64,000 nucleotides of DNA from positions 310,001 to 374,000 of the forward strand of contig NZ_FONW01000001.1 in NCBI RefSeq assembly GCF_900113005.1, given 5' to 3'. The notes beneath the pieces were generated by a model. It saw nothing but the letters and a program-made list of their open reading frames with translations. It was not told the DNA's origin and did not search any database. The translations under genes and the position numbers were made by a program. The first letter of the stretch is position 1; each line of letters begins with the position of its first letter. This document shows, piece by piece, positions 17,501 to 26,927 of this stretch. This DNA comes from Sunxiuqinia elliptica (GTDB lineage: Bacteria; Bacteroidota; Bacteroidia; Bacteroidales; Prolixibacteraceae).

Positions 17501-17645
17501 GCTAAGTGCACCTCTTTTTCAAAAGTTTACTCTTCAGTTAATCCAAAAAATTAGCTCATTTTGTTAAACAAAAAGGACAAAAAGTGAAAAAAATACCTTA
17601 CTTTGTACCTGCTGTTTTCGCAGCAAGCTAATTATATCAAAACAC

Positions 17646-18368
17646 ATGGATAATCTTTTTCAAAAAATTGGCACAACACAAACGTTAAGCCAAAAAATCG
17701 AACGCAACATTGAGCGTGCCATCCGGGAGAAAAAACTTCCAATTGGCTCCAAACTTCCCTCAGAACGTGAACTTTGCGAGATGTTTGCTGTAAGTCGGAC
17801 GGCACTTCGTGAAGCCCTGCGCCGGCTAAGTGCCCGTGGCCTTATCGAAATCCGAAAAGGAAGTGGCATGGTCGTTACCAAAATCAATATGAAGGATGCT
17901 ATTGACTCCCTCAACTTGTATTACGACCTGAAGTTTGATATGAACCTGATCAGTCAGATCATCGAGCTACGTTTAGCTTTTGAACCGGAAATTGCCAAAA
18001 TGGCTGCAGTCAACCGGAAAAAAGAACACCTGGAGACTTTGGAGAAAAATCTGGTTGAGTTTGCAGAATGTGATCCAGACAACACCCAGTTGGAATCCGA
18101 CCTTGACAATAAATTTCACCTAAACGTAGCACGCGCAACAGGTAACCCATTCGTTATTGTAACGATGGAACCGGTTCACAACCTATTGCCTCGGATGCGT
18201 AACTTTATCTACGCTAATATTGAAGGAGAAAAAGAAATTACCTTAGGCTACCACAAGGAAATCGTTAACGCCATCCGCGAACGAGACTCAGATCGTGCCT
18301 ACGAAAAAATGCAGGCTCATTTAGACCGCAATATGCAGGTTTACAATAAATTCTTAAAGAATACCTAG
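17646..18368 (+). CDS. FadR/GntR family transcriptional regulator
   Basis: The 240-residue regulator has an N-terminal winged helix-turn-helix of the GntR type (about residues 13-80, LPIGSKLPSERELCEMFAV and SRTALREALRRLSARG) and a C-terminal all-helical FCD ligand domain (about 95-230) with the metal-site pattern DxxFH (DNKFHLNVA) and later histidines in GYHKEIVNAI. FadR-subfamily members usually respond to an acid or sugar acid. It converges with murQ across four bases and sits next to the amino-sugar recycling genes, so control of murQ, the kinase or the GH9 cluster is a reasonable but untested guess. Confidence 0.9.
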   Translation: MDNLFQKIGTTQTLSQKIERNIERAIREKKLPIGSKLPSERELCEMFAVSRTALREALRRLSARGLIEIRKGSGMVVTKINMKDAIDSLNLYYDLKFDMNLISQIIELRLAFEPEIAKMAAVNRKKEHLETLEKNLVEFAECDPDNTQLESDLDNKFHLNVARATGNPFVIVTMEPVHNLLPRMRNFIYANIEGEKEITLGYHKEIVNAIRERDSDRAYEKMQAHLDRNMQVYNKFLKNT

Positions 18369-18372
18369 AAGC

Positions 18373-19194
18373 TTATTTGCCTTCATTTTTAGCAGCCTCC
18401 AATACATTGTTTACTGAACCATGCAGTAGCAATAAACGTCGGGCTTTAGCTTCCTCATACCCAAGCTCATCCACAATCATGCGGGTTCCCCGGGCAATCA
18501 ATTTTTGATTGGTGAGCTGCATGTTCACCATTTTGTTGCCCTTTACCTTCCCAAGCTTGATCATCAATGAGGTTGTGATCATATTCAAGATAAGTTTTTG
18601 TGAAGTCCCCGATTTCATTCGGGTGCTTCCTGAAACAAACTCAGGGCCAACGATCGCCTCGATAGCAACATCAACAGCCCCGGCCAATTCACTTCCCGGA
18701 TTATTGGTAATACATCCTGTGAGTATTCCATTTTCTCGGGCTTTCCGAACAGCTCCAATCACATAAGGAGTTCGTCCTGAAGCAGCAATACCGACAACAG
18801 TATCCAGCTCATTAATACCATAGGCTTGCAAGTCTTCCCAGCCAAGCTCTTCGTTATCTTCGGCAGCTTCAACTGCTTTCCGGATTGCCTGATCACCGCC
18901 AGCAATCATGCCAATGACCAAATCATAGCCAACACCGTAGGTCGGTGGAATTTCTGAAGCATCTAGAATTCCTAACCGTCCACTGGTTCCTGCTCCAACA
19001 TAAAACAAACGACCACCTTTTTTCATTCGTTCAACTACTTGTTCAACCAAGCTTTCAACTTGAGGGATGGTCTCATGAACGGCTGGCAACACTTTCTTAT
19101 CTTCCTCATGAATGCTGTCTAACAGTTGTCTAACCGTCATTTTCTCCAGATCGTTATACAACGATTCTGATTCTGTAATACTTTCCAAAGTCAT
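18373..19194 (-). CDS. murQ: N-acetylmuramic acid 6-phosphate etherase
   Basis: The enzyme cleaves the lactyl ether of MurNAc-6-phosphate to give GlcNAc-6-phosphate and D-lactate, the key step in reuse of cell-wall MurNAc. The SIS domain shows GAGTSGRLGILDASEIPP, GIAASGRTPYV and the MurQ-specific PEFVSGSTRMKSGTSQK. A longer frame begins with TTG at 19245 inside the kinase gene; the ATG at 19194 (MTLESITES) gives 273 residues, lines up with the usual N-terminus and leaves 13 bases after the kinase stop. The upstream kinase probably supplies its substrate. This pairing is strong evidence for a MurNAc recycling branch. Confidence 0.94.
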   Translation of the reverse strand: MTLESITESESLYNDLEKMTVRQLLDSIHEEDKKVLPAVHETIPQVESLVEQVVERMKKGGRLFYVGAGTSGRLGILDASEIPPTYGVGYDLVIGMIAGGDQAIRKAVEAAEDNEELGWEDLQAYGINELDTVVGIAASGRTPYVIGAVRKARENGILTGCITNNPGSELAGAVDVAIEAIVGPEFVSGSTRMKSGTSQKLILNMITTSLMIKLGKVKGNKMVNMQLTNQKLIARGTRMIVDELGYEEAKARRLLLLHGSVNNVLEAAKNEGK

Positions 19195-19207
19195 TGATCT
19201 GATTTCT

Positions 19208-20050
19208 TTATTCGTTTGTGCTATGATATTCTTGTAATTTTTCAATCGGTCCCTTCAATATGCGCGGATTGGAAAAGCCATGGACTGAAGCAACAGCTTC
19301 CAGAATAGCGCGAAAATGCCATGCAACTGATCCTACAAAACCAAGATCAAACTGACCTGCATCCGGAATCTGTATAACATTACGTTTAAAAAATTCATCG
19401 ACACTTGCAGTTACCAACTCACGACAATAGGCTTCATCGATATGCTTTGATAAGAAAGGGGTGAACCCAGCCAAGTATTTGTTTGGCCGATCGGCACGAT
19501 AAACCCGTCGCAGAACTTCGGCTTGAGTTACCGCGTAATCGCTTGCGAAAAGAGTCTGAATATCAGCTGGCATCACATTCTTAAAATAGTCTCCCAGAAG
19601 TTTCCGTCCCAAAACAGCTCCACTACATTCGTCGCCTAAAATAAAGCCAAGCGGAGGAATCCCAGTCACAACTGCCTCACCATCATATAAACAAGCGTTT
19701 GATCCGGTTCCTAAAATGCAGGCAATGCCGGATTGCTTGCCAAACAATGCACGCGAGGCGCCCAGTACATCACTATGTGTTTCAACGTGAGCTACTGGAA
19801 ACAGTTGCAATAAAGCCTTACGAATTACCTCTCCACGTTCTTCATTGATGATGCCTGCACCATAAAAAAAGATGCTTTCAGGCTCACCAACGACAGGCTG
19901 CAAATCATTTTTCAGCTCTTCGTAGATGTCTTCGCTAGTGCGGAAAAACGGATTAATCCCTTTGGTTTTTACCCCCACGGTTTCTCCAGAATCCTTGATT
20001 AGTAACCAATCTGTTTTGGTTGACCCACTGTCTGCAATTAATCGATTCAT
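19208..20050 (-). CDS. BadF/BadG-type amino-sugar kinase (GlcNAc/MurNAc kinase-like)
   Basis: The 280-residue ASKHA-fold kinase shows the phosphate-1 loop DSGSTKTDW at the N-terminus, the second phosphate-binding loop GTGSNACLYDG and the signature FILGDECSGAVLGRKLL. It belongs to the N-acetylglucosamine kinase subgroup of the BadF/BadG/BcrA/BcrD family. In Bacteroidota that lack a PTS for MurNAc, a kinase of this type (MurK-like) makes MurNAc-6-phosphate or GlcNAc-6-phosphate. It directly precedes murQ with 13 bases between them, which favours MurNAc as a substrate. Specificity between GlcNAc and MurNAc cannot be read from sequence. Confidence 0.88.
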   Translation of the reverse strand: MNRLIADSGSTKTDWLLIKDSGETVGVKTKGINPFFRTSEDIYEELKNDLQPVVGEPESIFFYGAGIINEERGEVIRKALLQLFPVAHVETHSDVLGASRALFGKQSGIACILGTGSNACLYDGEAVVTGIPPLGFILGDECSGAVLGRKLLGDYFKNVMPADIQTLFASDYAVTQAEVLRRVYRADRPNKYLAGFTPFLSKHIDEAYCRELVTASVDEFFKRNVIQIPDAGQFDLGFVGSVAWHFRAILEAVASVHGFSNPRILKGPIEKLQEYHSTNE

Positions 20051-20110
20051 GCCGCAAATATAAGTAATTTTAGTTCACAAACTGCAAACCTATAAGATGT
20101 ATTACAAATC

Positions 20111-20141
20111 TTGTTTTTAATTTTAATTAAACTTATTTTTG
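20111..20141 (+). promoter_or_regulatory. Promoter of the GH9 amino-sugar cluster
   Basis: TTG at 20111-20113, a 20-base spacer and TATTTTTG at 20134-20141 match the Bacteroidota promoter consensus well. The GH9 ATG is 75 bases downstream, and the 5' leader between shows no clear hairpin. Confidence 0.65.
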
Positions 20142-20216
20142 ACCTGAAAACCTAATTATATAAATTGAAATACGACTATACGCCAATGATTCTAGTCAAA
20201 ACCTAAAACTATTCTC

Positions 20217-22694
20217 ATGAAACATCCAGCATTCTTTCTGTATATCCTTCTCATACTCTTACTCCCAACAGCATTGAGAGCTGAAAGTGTCATTCGGATT
20301 AACCAGCTTGGCTATTTACCAGAAGCCTCAAAAACAGCTGTTTTCCTAAGCGACAGTCCAATTAACTTAGCTCAATTTGAACTCTACAATAGCCTGACCG
20401 ATGAAAAAGTTTTTGATGCAAAACCAGTTGCTGCAGACGCTTCTATTTGGGGGAAGAAGGCTGCTTTTCGACTTGATTTTTCGTCCTTCACCCAAACCGG
20501 AGGCTATTATTTGAAGGCTGGAGCAAACCAATCACCCTCATTTCGGATTGATCACAACGTGTATGATGGAACAGCTGATTTCATTCTTAATTATATGCGC
20601 CAACAACGCTGCGGGTTCAACCCCTATTTAAAAGATTCCTGCCATTTGCACGATGGCATCATCGTCGATCATCCCACCCGATCGGACGAGCACATTGATG
20701 TTACCGGAGGCTGGCACGATGCATCCGACTACCTTCAGTATGTGACCACATCGGCCAATGCCACTTACCAAATGCTCTTTGCCTACCACCAAAACCCAAC
20801 TGCCTTTGGAGATGCTTATCAGGCAAACGGCCTACCGGGAAAGAATGGAATCCCAGACATCCTGGATGAAGCACGCTGGGGACTAGAATGGTTGCTTAAA
20901 ATGAATCCGGCAAAGAATGAGATGTACAATCAAATTGCCGATGATCGGGATCACCGGGGTTATCGCCTTCCCAATAAAGACACTGTATCCTACGGACTTG
21001 GAAAATCACGTCCGGTTTATTTTGTTACCGGAAAACCTCAGGGATTAGGATCGCATAAAAACCGGAGCACAGGAGTTGCCTCAACAGCAGCAAAATACGC
21101 CTCGGCATTTGCCCTTGGAGCAAAACTATTCCAAGCGAACGACCCGGGTTTTGCCAGTACGCTTAGCTCAAAGGCTTCGGATGCCTGGGAGTTTGCTCAG
21201 TCAGATCCAGGCGTGTGTCAAACAGCCTGTGTCGTTTCTCCCTATTTCTACGAAGAAGGCAACTACCTCGATGATATGGAACTTGCAGCAGCTTCGCTTC
21301 AGGAGATGACCGGCGAAGAAAGCTTCAGCAAACAAGCCAGCTACTGGGGAAACCTGGAACCAGTAAGCCCTTGGATGGAGCTCCACCGAGCTCGTCACTA
21401 CCAATATTACCCGTTTGTCAACCTGGGACATGCCTGGCTTGCCCAGTCCAATAATCCCCAAACTTCGGAGCAATTTAAAGCTTTCCTCAAGCAAGGCTTA
21501 GAAGACTTAAAAAGGTATGCCGGAGACGATCCTTTTTTAATTGGTGTCCCATTTGTATGGTGTTCAAACAACTTTGTAGTTGCCGCTACCACGCAAGCCA
21601 GATTATACCGACAAATCACCGGAGATACATCTTTCCTGAAAATGGAAGCCGCTCTTACCGACTGGCTACTGGGCTGCAACCCTTGGGGAACCAGCATGAT
21701 CTGTGGACTTCCAGCGGGAGGAGATTACCCCGCAAAACCACACTCATCAATAACGGTTGAGCTGGGTGAAACAACAAACGGAGGGCTGGTTGATGGTCCC
21801 GTTTACCAACACATTTACAACAGTCTACGAGGCATCCAACTGCTTGAAGCCGACGAATACGCCAACTACCAAGGAGGAAAGGCTGTTTACCATGACGATA
21901 TTGGGGATTACTCATCCAATGAGCCTACCATGGATGGTACGGCCAGCCTGAGTTTCCTGCTTTCATCCTTAGAGGCAGAAGGCCAACAACAAGCCGACAA
22001 GCTACCAATAAAGGACAGCGAAGGTGCACTTATTCGAATGAATCCTTCCAACAAAGAGGTTTATTTGATCTTCTCAGCTCACGACTTAAACAACGGAGGC
22101 AAAACAATTCTAAATACGCTGAATAAACATCAAGCTCAAGCATCCTTCTTCTTCACAGGAGACTTTTATGCTCAACCTAGCAACAAACAACTGATCCGGA
22201 AGTTAATTGCGGCAGGGCATTACCTCGGTGCTCACTCGGATAAACACTTACTTTATGCAGATTGGTCAAAAAGAGATTCTTTACTGGTCAGCAGAACCCA
22301 ATTTGAAGCAGATTTAAAGTCCAATTATCAGAAAATGAAAGACTGGGGTATCGAAGCATCAACCGCACCTTTCTTTCTTCCTCCTTATGAGTGGTACAAT
22401 CAGGCTGTAACAGACTGGGCACATCAAATGGGGCTAAAACTCATCAACTTCACCCCTGGGATACGCACAAATGCAGACTACACAACTCCCAACATGCCCA
22501 ATTACCGCTCATCCGAGCAAATTATCAAAGAGCTAAAATCCTTCGAGAAAGAAGATCCTCATGGACTTAATGGTGCCATTGTTCTCATCCATTTAGGAGC
22601 CGAAGACAAACGCCCCGATAAGCTTTTTGATCGACTGGATGAGATCTTGATATTCTTAAACGAGAAGGGCTATAAACCAAGTCGACTTCGATAA
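20217..22694 (+). CDS. GH9 glycosidase fused to a polysaccharide-deacetylase (NodB-like) domain
   Basis: The 825-residue exported protein has a signal peptide (residues 1-22), a CelD_N immunoglobulin-like domain (about 25-110, IRINQLGYLPEASKTAVF), a GH9 (alpha/alpha)6 barrel (about 115-590) and a NodB-like domain (about 612-825). The GH9 base motif is GWHDASDYLQY near 164-174 and the acid is in NEPTMDGTASL near 573. In the NodB part the usual TFDDG is replaced by IFSAHD, while GAHSDKH and LIHLG remain. GH9 includes exo-beta-D-glucosaminidases as well as cellulases. Next to murQ, a GlcNAc-type kinase, a NagX-like protein and a NagZ-like GH3, an amino-sugar substrate is more likely than cellulose. 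That is inference from context. Confidence 0.88.
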   Translation: MKHPAFFLYILLILLLPTALRAESVIRINQLGYLPEASKTAVFLSDSPINLAQFELYNSLTDEKVFDAKPVAADASIWGKKAAFRLDFSSFTQTGGYYLKAGANQSPSFRIDHNVYDGTADFILNYMRQQRCGFNPYLKDSCHLHDGIIVDHPTRSDEHIDVTGGWHDASDYLQYVTTSANATYQMLFAYHQNPTAFGDAYQANGLPGKNGIPDILDEARWGLEWLLKMNPAKNEMYNQIADDRDHRGYRLPNKDTVSYGLGKSRPVYFVTGKPQGLGSHKNRSTGVASTAAKYASAFALGAKLFQANDPGFASTLSSKASDAWEFAQSDPGVCQTACVVSPYFYEEGNYLDDMELAAASLQEMTGEESFSKQASYWGNLEPVSPWMELHRARHYQYYPFVNLGHAWLAQSNNPQTSEQFKAFLKQGLEDLKRYAGDDPFLIGVPFVWCSNNFVVAATTQARLYRQITGDTSFLKMEAALTDWLLGCNPWGTSMICGLPAGGDYPAKPHSSITVELGETTNGGLVDGPVYQHIYNSLRGIQLLEADEYANYQGGKAVYHDDIGDYSSNEPTMDGTASLSFLLSSLEAEGQQQADKLPIKDSEGALIRMNPSNKEVYLIFSAHDLNNGGKTILNTLNKHQAQASFFFTGDFYAQPSNKQLIRKLIAAGHYLGAHSDKHLLYADWSKRDSLLVSRTQFEADLKSNYQKMKDWGIEASTAPFFLPPYEWYNQAVTDWAHQMGLKLINFTPGIRTNADYTTPNMPNYRSSEQIIKELKSFEKEDPHGLNGAIVLIHLGAEDKRPDKLFDRLDEILIFLNEKGYKPSRLR

Positions 22695-22748
22695 GTTTAC
22701 TGATTACAAATAAATACCGCCAAATACAACCAAAACAAAAAACACCAA

Positions 22749-23858
22749 ATGAAGACAACACAACGATACCTGGCGCTTGACGTATTACGAGGTATAACAA
22801 TTGCCACCATGATAACGGTAAACACTCCTGGAAGCTGGTCACACATTTATGCACCACTCAGGCATGCAGCCTGGCACGGTTGCACTCCCACCGATCTGGT
22901 TTTTCCGTTCTTTCTTTTTGTCGTTGGAGTTTCCATGTTTTTCTCCTTCTCGAAATACGGCAACACCCTCAACCATGATTCCTTGCTTCGCATAGGTAAA
23001 CGCACCTTGCTCATTTTCCTGATAGGTCTCTTTCTGAACTCTTTTCCCCAATGGGCCAAAGATTTCTCTCACCTTCGGATTATGGGAGTTTTGCAACGAA
23101 TCGCACTCGTTTATGGTTTCGCATCACTCATCGTGTTGTCAGCTCCTAAAAAATGGCTTCCTTTCATTGGCGGCTCCATCTTGTTTCTTTACTGGGGAAT
23201 CATCTATTTCTTTGGAACAGGCGATCCCTATAGCTTGGAAGGCAATGCCACGATTCCTTTCGATACATTCTTCCTCACCGAAAACCACCTTTACAAAGGT
23301 TTCGGAATTCCCTTTGATCCAGAAGGCTTGCTCAGCACGCTCCCGGCAATTGTAACCGCTATTTTAGGTTATATGGCCGGATCCCTAATCAAGCAATCAG
23401 ACAAAACAGATGTTCCCCGAAAACTAATCCTGTGGGGAGGTATTGGTATCGTTGCAGGCCTTATCTGGGGCCAATTTTTCCCAATCAACAAACCCATCTG
23501 GACAAGTTCCTACGTGCTTTACACAGGCGGTCTGGCCAGTGCATTTCTCGGAATTCTTGTTTGGATTATCGATTTGAAGAATTACACCAAATGGACCTCT
23601 TTTTTCGTCGTTTTCGGTATGAACCCTCTTTTTATTTTCGCTTTATCTGGCGTGTGGGCCATCACTTTATCCCGCATTATTAAATTTGAAGGAAGTTCCG
23701 GAAAAATGACCAACGGATACAGCTGGCTCTACCAAGAATTATTTGTTCCACTGGCAGGTCCGTTAAACGGCTCACTGCTATTTGCTTTGACACACATCGT
23801 CTTCTTCTGGTTGATCGGTTACATTCTTTATAAGAAACGAATTTTCATTAAAGTGTAA
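22749..23858 (+). CDS. NagX / heparan-glucosaminide N-acetyltransferase-like membrane protein
   Basis: The 369-residue protein has about ten transmembrane helices. It opens with RYLALDVLRGITIATMITVN, and the histidine-containing loop HAAWHGCTPTDLVFPFFLF follows; both are hallmarks of the HGSNAT/DUF5009 (NagX) group, whose human member transfers acetyl from cytosolic acetyl-CoA to terminal glucosamine on the other side of a membrane. The bacterial homologue nagX occurs in GlcNAc and chitin use loci. It lies 54 bases after the GH9-deacetylase gene. Working with a glucosaminidase, it could re-acetylate glucosamine in the periplasm; this is a hypothesis. Confidence 0.88.
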   Translation: MKTTQRYLALDVLRGITIATMITVNTPGSWSHIYAPLRHAAWHGCTPTDLVFPFFLFVVGVSMFFSFSKYGNTLNHDSLLRIGKRTLLIFLIGLFLNSFPQWAKDFSHLRIMGVLQRIALVYGFASLIVLSAPKKWLPFIGGSILFLYWGIIYFFGTGDPYSLEGNATIPFDTFFLTENHLYKGFGIPFDPEGLLSTLPAIVTAILGYMAGSLIKQSDKTDVPRKLILWGGIGIVAGLIWGQFFPINKPIWTSSYVLYTGGLASAFLGILVWIIDLKNYTKWTSFFVVFGMNPLFIFALSGVWAITLSRIIKFEGSSGKMTNGYSWLYQELFVPLAGPLNGSLLFALTHIVFFWLIGYILYKKRIFIKV

Positions 23859-23923
23859 CAAAAAGAATTAAAACCAGTCAATTTAAACAACAACGGAAAT
23901 AACAACCTGCTATACGATTTATC

Positions 23924-26900
23924 ATGAAACGATTTGCCCTACTTTTTCTGATTATTGCTTGTTCATTCACCCAAAGTCGCGCTCAATTCGACATCAACAA
24001 ACTGATGGAACATCAATGGGTTGATTCAGTCTTTAACTCACTTAGCCCCGAACAGCGCATTGCCCAATTGGTATGGGTAAACACAGCTGCCAATAAAGAT
24101 GTTACCAGCCAATTTAAGGTAGCAGAACTCATCAAAAAATACAATCTTGGAGGTGTTATTTTCTTTTCAGGCGATCCAGTAAAACAGGCTCAACTAACCA
24201 ACCTGTACCAGGAAGAAGCACAAACGCCCTTATTGGTTGCCATGGACGCAGAGTGGGGAGTTGGCATGCGCCTGCCAGGTGTTATTCCTTTTCCTTATAA
24301 CATGATGATGGGCGCTTCCGACAGTCCGGAACAAATTAAGGCAGTGGCAACAGCCATGGCTCAGCAAATGAAACGACTGGGAGTTCACATCAACCTTGGA
24401 CCAGTTGCCGATAGCAATACCCAACCACTGAACCCAATTATTGGCATGCGCTCTTTTGGTGAATCACCTCAGAAGGTAGCAGATTACGCCATTGCTTACA
24501 TGCAAGGACTTCAGGAGAATGGGATCATCGCTGTTGCCAAACACTTTCCCGGACATGGGGACACACAATCTGATTCTCACTACACCCTTCCCTTAGTGCC
24601 CTATTCCAGAGACCGCCTTGACACAGTTGAGCTTTACCCATTCCGAAAGCTGGCAGAAGCCGGAATAGCAGGCATCATGACTGCTCACCTCAGTGTTCCG
24701 CAACTCGATCCTCAAGAAGCCATTCCTTCAAGTCTTTCTGCTCCAATTATTCAAGGAATATTGCAGAACGAATGGGGATACAAAGGCTTGGTTATTACCG
24801 ACGCTATGAATATGGCTGGAGCTGAAACATTCGGAGCACCGGGAGCAATTGAAGCTCTTGCTCTCAAAGCCGGAAATGATGTTGTCGAATTCCCCAAAGA
24901 CATTGAAAAGGCAATTGAAGGAATCCAACAAGCCATTGAACGAAATGAATTGACTTGGGAAGAGATCAACCACAAATGCCGACGTGTGTTAGCCGCAAAA
25001 CACTGGGCCGGATTGCATCAAATAAAACCGATCAACACGCGCAACCTGCTGAATGACTTAAACAGCCCTCAAGCAAAACTTAGTAAGCGACAAATGATTG
25101 AAGCCTCACTTACATTATTGGAAAACCAGAATCAACTCATTCCTCTAAGTCGGCTTGACACACTGCGTATCGCCAGCCTTATTATTGGAAATCAATCGAC
25201 TGTCATGCCAACCCCTTTTCAGAAAATGTTGGCCAAATACACACAAACAACAAATTTCTTTCTTCCAGAGAATTTCTCCAACGAGGACTTAAATAACTTA
25301 AAAGAGCAACTCGCCGACTTCAACTTGGTGATTGCTGGATTCCACTTATATGAAAGCAAGACCCGGCACTCCATGCAAGTCGGCAACATGCAGCGTGTGC
25401 GCCCTAAACGTCCTTATGGACTAACTGCCGAGACTGAATCATTATTACAATACCTGGGTACAGAAAAAAACAGTATCGAAGTCTTTTTCTCAAGCCCTTA
25501 TGCCCTATCTGAAATCAATGATTTTAAAAAGCCTCAGGGGCTGGTCCTAAGCTACCAAGCAGATTCACTTGTTCAAGAGTTAACAGCACAACTCATTTTC
25601 GGAGGAATTGGAGCTTCAGGAAAACTACCGGTTAGCTTGGCTTCCTACTATTCTCTTGGCGATGGAATCTCTATTGAAAAAGCCATCCGCCTGAAATACA
25701 CCATTCCTGAAGAACTTGGAGTGAACAGTGCCTCACTAACGTCCAGAATTGATTCCATTGTTGATGATGCTATTGCTCAAAAAGCAACTCCCGGCTGCAG
25801 TGTTCTTGCTGCCAAGGATGGAAAGGTTTTCTTCAGAAAAACATACGGTCATCACACTTACGATCAATTAATTCCGGTTAAAGAAAATGACCTCTATGAC
25901 TTAGCCTCTGTAACGAAAATTACCGGGGCATTGGCGGCTGTGCTTAAATTAACCGATGAGGGAGAAATTAACTTGGACTCACCATTCTCCAAGTCGTGGC
26001 CCGATTGGAAAAAAAGCCTCTTTCACCGATCAAACAAGGAAGCCTTAACATGGCGAGAAATCCTAGCTCATCAAGCCGGATTAATTCCCTACTTAAACTT
26101 CTGGACTGCGACTCGAAAAGACGGTCAACTGAATTCTAAATGGTACTCTTTTCAACCAACCGAAAAAAATCAACTGGAAGTCTCGCCTGGACTTTTCCTA
26201 AGCCAGCGTTTCAAGAAGAAGATTTACCGCCAAGTACGGCTATCAGAACTCAAAGAACCCGGCAAATATGTTTACAGTGGTTTGTCTTTTCTTCTCATTC
26301 CAGAGATCACCAAACGCTTATCCGGAGAGGACTACACTGACTTTCTAAATAAAAATTTCTATCATCAGTTAGGTGCCTATACCATCACCTACAATCCTCT
26401 TGATCATTTCCCTATTAATCGAATTATTCCCACAGAATACGATAGGTATTACAGAAATCAACAGGTACATGGTACGGTGCACGACGAAGCGGCAGCTGTT
26501 TTAGGAGGTATCTCGGGAAATGCAGGCCTTTTTGCAACAGCCAATGACTTGGCAAAACTGATGGAAATGTACCGACAAATGGGAACCTATGGCAACCATA
26601 AGTATTTGAATAAAAAAACAATGAAAGAATTCACGCAAGTACAATACCCAGAAAACAACAACCGAAGAGGTTTGGGATTTGATAAGCCTTTACTCAATAA
26701 CCAAGAGCTGAATGAAAGCCGTAGCTACCCCTGTACTGCAGCCAATCCTCAAAGTTTTGGTCACTCAGGTTTTACCGGCACTTTTGTCTGGACTGACCCA
26801 GCCAACGGACTAACTTATATTTTTCTTAGTAACCGCGTATTTCCAACGAGAGAAGGAAATAAACTGGGGCAACTCAACGTCCGAACCAATATCCTGAAAG

Positions 26901-26926
26901 TCATTTATGATGAAGTAGAAAAATAA
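23924..26926 (+). CDS. GH3 beta-N-acetylglucosaminidase (NagZ-like) fused to a beta-lactamase/esterase domain
   Basis: The 1000-residue exported enzyme has a signal peptide (residues 1-20). The GH3 N-terminal barrel carries the NagZ signature KHFPGHGDT near residue 205, where the His is the acid/base of that subfamily, and the nucleophile aspartate in VITDAMNMAG near 292. A GH3 C-terminal domain follows (about 390-590). From about 610 there is a class C beta-lactamase-like serine hydrolase with SVTK near 661-664, YSG near 785 and HSGFTGT near 947. This fusion is found in several Bacteroidota. NagZ releases GlcNAc from muropeptides or chitooligomers; the second domain could act on peptide or ester groups. 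Neighbours support cell-wall or chitin turnover. Confidence 0.93.
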   Translation: MKRFALLFLIIACSFTQSRAQFDINKLMEHQWVDSVFNSLSPEQRIAQLVWVNTAANKDVTSQFKVAELIKKYNLGGVIFFSGDPVKQAQLTNLYQEEAQTPLLVAMDAEWGVGMRLPGVIPFPYNMMMGASDSPEQIKAVATAMAQQMKRLGVHINLGPVADSNTQPLNPIIGMRSFGESPQKVADYAIAYMQGLQENGIIAVAKHFPGHGDTQSDSHYTLPLVPYSRDRLDTVELYPFRKLAEAGIAGIMTAHLSVPQLDPQEAIPSSLSAPIIQGILQNEWGYKGLVITDAMNMAGAETFGAPGAIEALALKAGNDVVEFPKDIEKAIEGIQQAIERNELTWEEINHKCRRVLAAKHWAGLHQIKPINTRNLLNDLNSPQAKLSKRQMIEASLTLLENQNQLIPLSRLDTLRIASLIIGNQSTVMPTPFQKMLAKYTQTTNFFLPENFSNEDLNNLKEQLADFNLVIAGFHLYESKTRHSMQVGNMQRVRPKRPYGLTAETESLLQYLGTEKNSIEVFFSSPYALSEINDFKKPQGLVLSYQADSLVQELTAQLIFGGIGASGKLPVSLASYYSLGDGISIEKAIRLKYTIPEELGVNSASLTSRIDSIVDDAIAQKATPGCSVLAAKDGKVFFRKTYGHHTYDQLIPVKENDLYDLASVTKITGALAAVLKLTDEGEINLDSPFSKSWPDWKKSLFHRSNKEALTWREILAHQAGLIPYLNFWTATRKDGQLNSKWYSFQPTEKNQLEVSPGLFLSQRFKKKIYRQVRLSELKEPGKYVYSGLSFLLIPEITKRLSGEDYTDFLNKNFYHQLGAYTITYNPLDHFPINRIIPTEYDRYYRNQQVHGTVHDEAAAVLGGISGNAGLFATANDLAKLMEMYRQMGTYGNHKYLNKKTMKEFTQVQYPENNNRRGLGFDKPLLNNQELNESRSYPCTAANPQSFGHSGFTGTFVWTDPANGLTYIFLSNRVFPTREGNKLGQLNVRTNILKVIYDEVEK

Positions 26927-26927
26927 C

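Noticed and set aside
19195-19245. N-terminal extension of murQ
   Set aside because: It starts with TTG inside the kinase gene; the ATG at 19194 aligns with the family.
20217-22694. GH9 protein as a cellulase of a cellulose locus
   Set aside because: No cellulose-binding module or other cellulase is near; the neighbours concern amino sugars, so cellulose is kept only as an alternative.
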